Assembly: GCA_965222485.1 (NCBI GenBank)
Contig: CBDCUC010000040.1
Location: forward strand, 434,001 to 498,000
Direction: 5' to 3'
Length of the DNA stretch: 64,000 bases
Origin: CBDCUC01 sp965222485
Lineage (GTDB): Bacteria > Pseudomonadota > Alphaproteobacteria > Rhizobiales > Hyphomicrobiaceae
Below are positions 18,160 through 24,769 of this stretch, one piece after another. The notes beneath the pieces are model-generated. The model ran no database searches, was not told the origin of the DNA, and saw nothing but the letters and a program-made list of their open reading frames with translations. The first letter of the stretch is position 1. Each line of letters begins with the position of its first letter. The translations under genes were made by a program, and so were the position numbers.

Positions 18160-18189
18160 TTGGGCCCCATTTGGCGCGAAGCATATAAT
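18160..18189 (+). promoter_or_regulatory. Sigma-70-type promoter for the FHA gene
   Basis: TTGGGC at 18160-18165 and a consensus TATAAT at 18184-18189 are 18 bases apart. Transcription would begin near 18196, giving a leader of about 30 bases if translation starts at 18226. It lies in the 400-base gap between the divergent kinase and FHA genes; nothing else firm was seen in that gap. Confidence 0.55.
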
Positions 18190-18225
18190 CCCGCTGCTGC
18201 TTGCGATATCGGGGGCACGACGCTA

Positions 18226-19005
18226 ATGCGACGGTCGACGAGACGTGGTGACAGTCGCTCCGACAGAGGAAAACCACCAGGTCGTTGCCTCTGGCCATAC
18301 GCGTGCCTGGCCATCACCTCCATTGCAGTCGCCCCAAGCGCCACATATGCCGTTGAATTAAAACACTATTTTTCGCCTCAGGTGTTAGGCACCGGTATCG
18401 GCCAGATCGCCGTTGATGACTTCAAGAACCTGGTTGGCGTGGGCTTTGAGCATACCCCAGCGTTAATTCTTGGGCTTAGCCTGTTACTGGCAGTTCCGCT
18501 TTTGGTCCTGGTTGGCCTCGTGCTGCGCTGGGCGCTGCGCAAACCGGCGGAAGTGGAAGAATTTCCAGATGCGGGTGTGACCCGCCGCCAGACCGAAATA
18601 CTGCCTCCCGCCGCTGAACCCGCAATAGACAGCACAACTATGGGCATCACGAAGCCCCACCGAACGGCCTGGTTAGAGGTTGAGAATGGTCGTATCGCTC
18701 CCTCATCCACGGCCCAGACGACGGTTGAGGATGGGCGCACACGCTATCATTTTGGTCGCGCATCCATGATGCGCATTGGCCGTGAAGCGGACAATGAGGT
18801 CTGCATCAGCGAGAAGACAGTTCACCGCTACCACGCCGTAATTCATCGCTCCATCGATGATGGCCGCTACACGATCACCGACCTGTCGGGCGAGGATGGC
18901 AATGGGCTCGTTGTGAACGGTGTTAGGCTCAACAACAAGCGCCTGGCAAACGGCGATCGCATTGCACTGGGCCGCGCGCTGCTGCAGTTTCATTTGTCAG
19001 CGTAA
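18226..19005 (+). CDS. Membrane-anchored FHA-domain protein
   Basis: A 259-residue protein. After a basic N-terminus and a hydrophobic stretch (about 25-43) comes a second strong membrane helix (about 80-103), then a C-terminal FHA domain (about 160-259) with MRIGREADNEV, then HRYHAVIH and NGLVVNGVRL. These are the usual phosphothreonine-reading loops (GR..., S/H..., NG). It should therefore read phosphothreonine marks at the inner membrane, most simply those made by the adjacent kinase. The ATG at 18226 was chosen because it fits the promoter at 18160-18189; the frame continues upstream to 18103. Confidence 0.75.
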   Translation: MRRSTRRGDSRSDRGKPPGRCLWPYACLAITSIAVAPSATYAVELKHYFSPQVLGTGIGQIAVDDFKNLVGVGFEHTPALILGLSLLLAVPLLVLVGLVLRWALRKPAEVEEFPDAGVTRRQTEILPPAAEPAIDSTTMGITKPHRTAWLEVENGRIAPSSTAQTTVEDGRTRYHFGRASMMRIGREADNEVCISEKTVHRYHAVIHRSIDDGRYTITDLSGEDGNGLVVNGVRLNNKRLANGDRIALGRALLQFHLSA

Positions 19006-19302
19006 TCATATGCCGTTTCCATAGGTGACTTGAATCGGAGGCCCACCCTCTCCGAGCGATGGGACCCATCGGCACATTTGCCCAGCAATGGCAGGTATTT
19101 CAAATGGTTTCAGCGTCGTGCTCGTATTGTCATTCAAGCGACTGGAAACCACAGTTTCCCCCAGCTGACAGCAATTACGTTCTTTTTTTGGCCCGGTTCG
19201 ATAGGATACTAGCTGTGTGAGCGGTTCTGTCCGAACTATTAGTCGGTGTGGCAGTTGGGCAGTGAACTGAATAATTCCCTTAGGTTTAAGGAGCGAATGG
19301 GG

Positions 19303-20109
19303 ATGGGAGATAATTCCAAGGGACATCGGAGTGGACGGTTTCTAGGGTCGCTGAAGGACGCCCTTGCGGCTGCGAGCAGGGAAGATACCGAACAGGTTCG
19401 CCGGCGTGAGGCGGCCGCCAGGGCGGCTAATGAGGTAAAAGCTGAGACGGCCAATGAGCCGTTGCCGCTGCCGCCACCCGAAGCGGAAGGTTTCGATACG
19501 GACAAGACGGTAATTACGCAGGCAAATGAAGACGCGCCCGTAACGATGAGTGCCGCAGAGGCGGCGCGCGAGGCGCGTGGAGGCAATGCACCGAACGTAA
19601 CAGCGGTTCGGACCAGCGCAGAGGACCAGCACGTGGAATTCGATACCCATCCAACAACAAATGTCGTCAAGGCAGCGGCCGGAGGCGACGGACCCGCACC
19701 GACAAAAATGGTTCGCGGCAAGCAACAGGTGAAACGCGGCAACTTCGAGCAGGATCCGGTTGTCGGTTGGCTCGTTGTTGTGGGTGGTCCGGGCATTGGT
19801 TCGTTCCGGCCGATCTTCGAAGGCAACAACTCAATCGGCAGGTCTGCAAGTCAGCGCATTGCGCTGGACTTCGGCGACGATGCCATCTCCTCAGAAGAAC
19901 AGGCGTTCATTCGCTATGACTCCTCTGACCGCTCATTTCTATTCGTGCCAAACCTGTCGAAGACCAACATCGTGTCCATCAATGACAAACGGCCGACAGG
20001 TGCTGTCGAGCTGGCACAGATGGATGTGATCGTCATGGGAAGGACCCAGCTCGTATTTGTTCCCTTCTGCGGCGCCGAATTCGACTGGTCAGAGCTTTCC
20101 GAAGCCTAA
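19303..20109 (+). CDS. Soluble FHA-like protein
   Basis: A 268-residue protein with no membrane helix. The first 140 residues are charged and Ala/Glu-rich, probably disordered, and hold several Thr-rich spots (DTDKTVITQ, HPTTNVVK) that could be kinase targets. The C-terminal part (about 155-268) is an FHA-type fold: GPGIGSFRPI, NSIGRSASQRIAL, DDAISSEEQAFI and NDKRPTGAVEL. The usual Arg-Ser-Asn phosphopeptide set is partly kept. AAGGAG at 19288-19293 best fits the ATG at 19303, although 19297 is also in frame. It lies between the membrane FHA gene and the phosphatase gene, so it is probably a substrate or adaptor in that pathway. Confidence 0.7.
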   Translation: MGDNSKGHRSGRFLGSLKDALAAASREDTEQVRRREAAARAANEVKAETANEPLPLPPPEAEGFDTDKTVITQANEDAPVTMSAAEAAREARGGNAPNVTAVRTSAEDQHVEFDTHPTTNVVKAAAGGDGPAPTKMVRGKQQVKRGNFEQDPVVGWLVVVGGPGIGSFRPIFEGNNSIGRSASQRIALDFGDDAISSEEQAFIRYDSSDRSFLFVPNLSKTNIVSINDKRPTGAVELAQMDVIVMGRTQLVFVPFCGAEFDWSELSEA

Positions 20110-20248
20110 GCGTCCATCTGCGGCCAACAAGCTTGCTGTTGCGCTCTGACCGTGATTGTTAAGGCAGAAGCAAGAATACATTGAAGTCAGCTGCGGTTTT
20201 GGGGCTGGTGCGCAAATATGGGTACCTGGCTTGTAACACTGGAATTCC

Positions 20249-21112
20249 ATGCACGTATTTGACTATGCATCTCAGACCACGAGGGGTGCGCGCGAATATC
20301 AGGAAGACAACGCAAGCGTCTGGCCCGGCGATGGCGAGGAGCCTGACCGGCAGCAAATGGGCGGACGCCTTCTGGCGGTACTTGCCGACGGAATGGGCGG
20401 CCATACCGGCGGCGCACTAGCAAGCCAGATGGCGTGCGCAAAGTTCATTGAAGCCTACACTGGCGACGATGCGGACACTGGCCACGAAAACGATGGTGAG
20501 GGAAGCACGCACGAACGCCTTTTGGGCGCGCTCAACAATGCCAATAATGCGCTCGCCGACCGCGTCGCGGAAGAACCCATGCTCTCCGGCATGGGCTGCA
20601 CTCTGATTGGTGTGTCCTTCACAAGTCAGGGCGCGGAGTGGGTGAGTGTGGGCGACAGCCCACTTTACCTTTACCGCCGTGGCGAGGTTGCTCAGCTCAA
20701 TGAAGACCATTCGTTGGCGCCGGAACTTGATCGTCTGGCCGCGGCTGGCCGCATCACGGCGGAACAGGCAAAGGCGGATCCGCGTCGGCATATGTTGCGT
20801 TCCGCAGTGACGGGCGAAGACCTTGACCTGATCGACCTCTCAAAGCGGCCGCTGGTGCTAGAGGAGGGCGATTACATCATCCTGGCCAGCGACGGATTGC
20901 AGACACTTGATGTCGGCGAGATAGAACGCATCGTCTCGGCTTATGCGGAGGATGGCGCGGAACGCGTTGCCGGCGCTTTGATCCGCGCTGTAGAGTCTAT
21001 GCGCGATCCACACCAGGACAATGCCACCGTGGTCGCGGTGCGTGTCAATTCACAAGGTGCTCACGCAGGTTCGCCAACCGACGAAGAGCAGGTCACGACA
21101 ACGGGACGTTAG
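20249..21112 (+). CDS. PP2C-type Ser/Thr protein phosphatase
   Basis: A 287-residue protein with the full PP2C motif set: REYQEDNASV, LADGMGGHTGG, MGCTLIG, VGDSPLYLYR and, near the end, ASDGLQTL and DNATVVAV. The Asp residues that bind the two metals are present. It should remove phosphates placed by the Ser/Thr kinase at 15129-17825 and reset FHA-read signals. It is the third gene of the rightward run after the two FHA genes. No type VI secretion genes are seen, although this trio often accompanies them. Confidence 0.9.
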   Translation: MHVFDYASQTTRGAREYQEDNASVWPGDGEEPDRQQMGGRLLAVLADGMGGHTGGALASQMACAKFIEAYTGDDADTGHENDGEGSTHERLLGALNNANNALADRVAEEPMLSGMGCTLIGVSFTSQGAEWVSVGDSPLYLYRRGEVAQLNEDHSLAPELDRLAAAGRITAEQAKADPRRHMLRSAVTGEDLDLIDLSKRPLVLEEGDYIILASDGLQTLDVGEIERIVSAYAEDGAERVAGALIRAVESMRDPHQDNATVVAVRVNSQGAHAGSPTDEEQVTTTGR

Positions 21113-21192
21113 GCGAGCCCTCCTGACGAGCATCGGGTGCTTAGGCTTGATTGGCTAGTGCAATGCCCGGATTGCCGACGCCAGTGGACCGC

Positions 21193-22431
21193 TTACCCGG
21201 TTACGTTCGCGCTTATGTCGCCTTCTTCACCCACCTGCATCCGCGCTTGCGCAATTTCGCGCAGGTGGCTGGCCACTTCAGGGTTCGCCATCGCCAGTGC
21301 CGCAAAATCTTCCTTGTGCAGTTTTAGAAGACGCGTTCGGCTGACCGTGACAAAACTGCCTCGATTGACGTCGTCTTCCAGCATGGCGACAACACCGAAG
21401 AAATCACCCGTCTCATATTTGCGCGCTGTGTTCTCCGATCTCAGCTCGACTTTGCCCGCGGCTACGAAATACATGGCGTTGCCCGGGCTGCCCTTTGATA
21501 GAACTTCGACATTCGGCGGCAGGTTATGGGCATGAAGAAGCGGCATGATTTTGGCGATCTCGGAATGATCGAGTTCTGCCAGTAGCGGAATTCGAGAGAT
21601 GAGCGACCAATTGACGACGAAATCGCGCCGCCCGACTTCTTGCGCGAACCCGGTCGAGATAATCGCTACCGGAAGCGCCAGAATGCATAAGCCTGCGATC
21701 ATAACCACTCCGCCGAAGAGCCTGCCCAAATAAGTAATTGGCGCAAGATCTCCATATCCTACAGTGGTCAGGGTTGCCATCGCCCACCAGGCTGCGTCCG
21801 GTATGGAAGCGAACTTGTCCGGTTGCGCTTCTGATTCCAGAAAGTAGATGCCTGTGGAAGCAAACAGTAGCGCGCCCATCAGCAATAGCGCAGCACCCGC
21901 CAACGCCCGTTTCTCGTTCGATAGAACACGCAGCAGCGTGTGCATGGCCGGGGAGTAGCGCGACAATTTTAGGAAGCGCAACAGTCTCAGGATTCGAAGG
22001 ACCCTGAGGTCGATATTGATAAGTTGCGAAAGATAAAACGGCGCGATTGCCAACAGGTCGATGATCAATGAGCTACGGCCCGCAAACTTCAGGCGCGCGC
22101 GCCATGGGGTCATCCGCGACAGGAACGGTACTTCTACGGCGACCCAAAGGCGTGCAATGTATTCGATCGTGAAAATCGCGACGGAGAATATCTCGAAGTA
22201 CTCAAACTCGCGTCCGTATGCGCGATACAGGCTCGGAACGGATTCCGCGACGAACGCTGCAATGTTGAGCAAAATCAGGCTTACGATGAAAACGTCAAAA
22301 ACAACGCTTAACTTGTCGTCACCGCGCCCAAGTTCGATCACCTCGTAGACCCGTCGCCTGAGCGTCGCTCCGTCCCGTGACACTGGTGCGCGCACCGATT
22401 GCTTTTTTGTGTTGCTAGTCTGTTCGCTCAC
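21193..22431 (-). CDS. Voltage-gated-type potassium channel with cNMP-like domain
   Basis: A 412-residue six-helix channel. An S4-like helix carries regularly spaced Arg (DLRVLRILRLLRFLKLSR, about 141-158), the pore has the filter TVGYGD at 223-228, and a C-terminal cyclic-nucleotide-binding fold spans about 285-390. The phosphate cassette reads FFGVVAML instead of the usual F-G-E, so the Glu that holds the ribose is missing, while Arg 357 is kept. The channel may therefore be weakly or not cNMP gated. The GTG at 22431 with AGAGAGAG upstream was chosen; longer frames run into the divergent EamA gene. The PP2C gene converges on it from the left. Confidence 0.8.
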   Translation of the reverse strand: MSEQTSNTKKQSVRAPVSRDGATLRRRVYEVIELGRGDDKLSVVFDVFIVSLILLNIAAFVAESVPSLYRAYGREFEYFEIFSVAIFTIEYIARLWVAVEVPFLSRMTPWRARLKFAGRSSLIIDLLAIAPFYLSQLINIDLRVLRILRLLRFLKLSRYSPAMHTLLRVLSNEKRALAGAALLLMGALLFASTGIYFLESEAQPDKFASIPDAAWWAMATLTTVGYGDLAPITYLGRLFGGVVMIAGLCILALPVAIISTGFAQEVGRRDFVVNWSLISRIPLLAELDHSEIAKIMPLLHAHNLPPNVEVLSKGSPGNAMYFVAAGKVELRSENTARKYETGDFFGVVAMLEDDVNRGSFVTVSRTRLLKLHKEDFAALAMANPEVASHLREIAQARMQVGEEGDISANVTG

Positions 22432-22475
22432 GCTGGCGTCTCTCTCTTCATTGTGTCGGGTGGCAAGACTATGCG

Positions 22476-23459
22476 ATGTCTCTTTTAATGGAAGACAAGC
22501 CTGCACAATCCAAATTCGCGCAATTCGCCGATATTCTGTCAACGAGCGGCCTTGCCGGCCGCCGCAATCAGCCGGTTGCCGGAGCCCTTTGGGTCGTGAC
22601 GGCCATGGGCCTGATGGCCGGATTAATCGCGCTCGGACGCCATGCTGCATTGGAAGGCATGCACCCTATGCAGGTGATGTTCTTCCGCAACGTGTTCTGT
22701 GTGCTTTGGATGTTACCTCTACTATTGTGGCGCGGCACGTCGCTGCTGTGGACCGACCAGATCCATCTCTATGGCGCCCGAGTCGGCCTGAGCTTTGTTT
22801 CAATGTCGGCAATGTTCTATGCCGCTTCAATTATTCCAATCGCCGAAATTACCGCAATTGGCTTCTTGTCGCCGCTGTTCGGCACCGTCTTTGCCGTCCT
22901 CCTACTTGGCGAAACCGTGCGGCTGCGTCGGTGGTGCGCTCTGGCCATCGGCTTTGTCGGTGCTTTGATTATTCTCAGGCCCGGTCTTCTCCAGGTCGGC
23001 GCCGGCCAGTTGGCTGCGCTGTGTTCCGCCATGGCCCTTGGCGTTATCGGACCCCTGGTGAAGAAGCTCACGTTGGTCGATGATGCTGACCGTGTGGTTT
23101 TCATCACCAATATTCTGCTGACCTTACTGTCCATTCCGCCCGCTCTGTTGGTATGGCAGTGGCCACCCGCCGGGCTTTGGCCGTATCTGGCCGCGCTGGG
23201 CCTTTGTGCGACCCTGGGCCACATGGCACTCGTGCGCGGTTATACTTCGACGGACGCATCGCTTGTTATGGTCTTTAAGTTTGCGCGATTGCCATTCGCC
23301 ATTGTCATTGGTTTTCTGGCTTTCGGCGAACTGATTGATGCATTTACGGTGTTTGGCGCCATCGTGATTTTTGCAAGCGCAGTCTACATCACCCGCCGTG
23401 AAGCTGAGCTTGCCACACGCGATAGCATCGAAAAGGAACTGCGTGGCCGGCGCGAATGA
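22476..23459 (+). CDS. EamA/DMT-family transporter
   Basis: A 327-residue membrane protein with about ten hydrophobic helices in two similar halves, the EamA (RhaT/DMT) layout. The first half shows FFRNVFCVLWMLPLL and the second MVFKFARLPFAIVIG, both common in this family's inner-membrane exporters. The substrate cannot be told. It starts 44 bases from the divergent channel gene, so the two share a control region. A strong hairpin follows at 23464-23491. Confidence 0.8.
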   Translation: MSLLMEDKPAQSKFAQFADILSTSGLAGRRNQPVAGALWVVTAMGLMAGLIALGRHAALEGMHPMQVMFFRNVFCVLWMLPLLLWRGTSLLWTDQIHLYGARVGLSFVSMSAMFYAASIIPIAEITAIGFLSPLFGTVFAVLLLGETVRLRRWCALAIGFVGALIILRPGLLQVGAGQLAALCSAMALGVIGPLVKKLTLVDDADRVVFITNILLTLLSIPPALLVWQWPPAGLWPYLAALGLCATLGHMALVRGYTSTDASLVMVFKFARLPFAIVIGFLAFGELIDAFTVFGAIVIFASAVYITRREAELATRDSIEKELRGRRE

Positions 23460-23463
23460 AAAA

Positions 23464-23491
23464 GGGCGCAAGCATGAACATGCCTGCGCCC
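23464..23491 (+). terminator. Strong hairpin after the EamA gene
   Basis: GGGCGCAAGCAT and ATGCCTGCGCCC pair over 12 positions with one mismatch and a four-base loop, just after the stop codon. There is no U-tract on the plus strand; on the reverse strand the stem is followed by TTTTTC, so it would work better there. Confidence 0.5.
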
Positions 23492-23787
23492 GGGCCCGCT
23501 GCCGAGTTTGTCGCAATCCGAATTGCCTTTGGACGATTGGAGCCAAGAATTGGCGCCCGTGTCGGTGTTGAATTTTCTCGAACGATGCGCCCTGCGACGC
23601 AGCCCGATTCAAAATTTCATTCACGCAAAGAATGACCTGATAGCGTGCGCCATTCAACAGGGACCATGGTCCTGCCGAACATTTTCTTGACGATAAAGAC
23701 GGGTGTTGACGACATGCAGAGAGCTGCAACGTGCATTCTGAGCGCGCCGTGATGTTGACACATTTCATGCAGCCACGGAGACGAAAA

Positions 23788-23910
23788 ATGGCTTACGGTT
23801 TTGCTTTGCGTTCTCAATCTCTTATTCGTCCGCAGACAGAACAGTCACACAAAAATGTTTGTTCATTCTCAGATTGGAAACAGCTATCCACTTATAAGTT
23901 CATGACATGA
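23788..23910 (+). CDS. Possible 40-residue small protein
   Basis: A frame of 40 codons starts with ATG at 23788, six bases after GGAGACG, and stops at 23908-23910. The peptide opens MAYGFALRSQ and later has one Cys and SFSDWKQL. It has no membrane helix and matches no family I know. A perfect ten-pair hairpin begins nine bases after the stop. The ribosome binding site plus hairpin make a compact gene-like unit inside an otherwise empty 600-base gap (23460-24068). Expression is not shown by the sequence. Confidence 0.35.
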   Translation: MAYGFALRSQSLIRPQTEQSHKNVCSFSDWKQLSTYKFMT

Positions 23911-23919
23911 CGTAAGAGA

Positions 23920-23943
23920 GCGCGTTGCACTGTTGCAACGCGC
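23920..23943 (+). terminator. Perfect ten-pair hairpin
   Basis: GCGCGTTGCA (23920-23929) and TGCAACGCGC (23934-23943) pair fully around the loop CTGT. No U-tract follows, so it may need Rho, or may instead be an RNA-stabilising or regulatory stem. It lies between the possible small gene and the peroxiredoxin-like gene. Confidence 0.45.
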
Positions 23944-24068
23944 AAGTAGGATGGTGAGCAAGGTGTTTGCGGCAATGGTTGGCGCCCGTTACGCAGTCGC
24001 CCGTTTTTTGTGCAAAGTAGAACTCCGCGAACCGCTACGTTTGCAGTCCACCACTGGAGAATGCCGCG

Positions 24069-24620
24069 ATGGCCGCAACAGCGCAGACCTGCAATTTTGG
24101 ATGGCTGGCACCGGGCTTTGAGCTTCCGGCGACAAACGGAACGACCGTTTCGTTGGACGCAGCAAAAGGTGAACGCGGTACAGTTGTCGTTTTCATGTGC
24201 AATCACTGTCCCTATGTCAAAGCCATCTTGCAAAAACTCATTCGCGATGCCGAGGACTTGGCCAAGCTTGGCGTATCGACAATCGCAATTTCATCTAATG
24301 ACGCAAGCCGTTATCCCGAAGATTCGTTTGCAAATATGAAGCGGCTTTCGGAGGAGGCAAAATTCCCATTTCCCTATCTCTATGACGAGACGCAAGGCGT
24401 CGCTCGCGCCTATGGGGCCGTGTGCACTCCGGAATTCTTCGGGTTTAATGCCGATTTAGAGCTGCAGTATCGCGGGCGTCTGGATGAAAGCCGTTCAACG
24501 CCGACGCCAGATACTGTGCGCCGGGATCTGTTTGAGGCAATGAAGCTCGTAGCGGAAACCGGCAATGGTCCGCAGGAGCAGGTCCAATCGATGGGATGTT
24601 CGATCAAGTGGAAAGAATAG
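24069..24620 (+). CDS. Thioredoxin/peroxiredoxin-like family protein
   Basis: A 183-residue thioredoxin-fold protein. The active-site region reads MCNHCPYVK with Cys 44 and Cys 47, and a third Cys 119 sits in VCTPEFF. This is the PRX-like thioredoxin family (AhpC/TSA type) often found in proteobacteria; thiol-dependent peroxide or disulfide reduction is likely. There is no signal peptide. It is a single gene converging on the formate dehydrogenase operon, with that operon's terminator between them. Confidence 0.8.
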   Translation: MAATAQTCNFGWLAPGFELPATNGTTVSLDAAKGERGTVVVFMCNHCPYVKAILQKLIRDAEDLAKLGVSTIAISSNDASRYPEDSFANMKRLSEEAKFPFPYLYDETQGVARAYGAVCTPEFFGFNADLELQYRGRLDESRSTPTPDTVRRDLFEAMKLVAETGNGPQEQVQSMGCSIKWKE

Positions 24621-24709
24621 AGCGCGTCCGCGTCAGATACAAAAGTCTTGTTTTGGAAGCACCCACCCTCCAGCCGTAGCGCGCGCAAGCTGGTACTCGC
24701 ACTCAAGGT

Positions 24710-24744
24710 AAAAAAAACGCGATCGAGACGGCGCCCGATCGCGT
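24710..24744 (-). terminator. Rho-independent terminator of the formate dehydrogenase operon
   Basis: On the reverse strand ACGCGATCG and CGATCGCGT pair perfectly around a ten-base loop and are followed by a run of T (plus-strand A at 24710-24717). It stands 26 bases beyond the fdhA stop. Confidence 0.85.
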
Positions 24745-24769
24745 CAATGATTGCAATAAATGGCTTGGC

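Noticed and set aside
15129..21112. Kinase/FHA/PP2C genes as part of a type VI secretion locus
   Set aside because: No tss-like gene is recognisable anywhere in the window.
22432..22650. N-terminal extension of the channel gene
   Set aside because: It would run into the divergent EamA gene, has no family match, and GTG at 22431 has a ribosome binding site.
23124..23768. Reverse-strand frame of 214 codons
   Set aside because: More than half is antisense to the EamA gene, and the rest has no recognisable motif or ribosome binding site.
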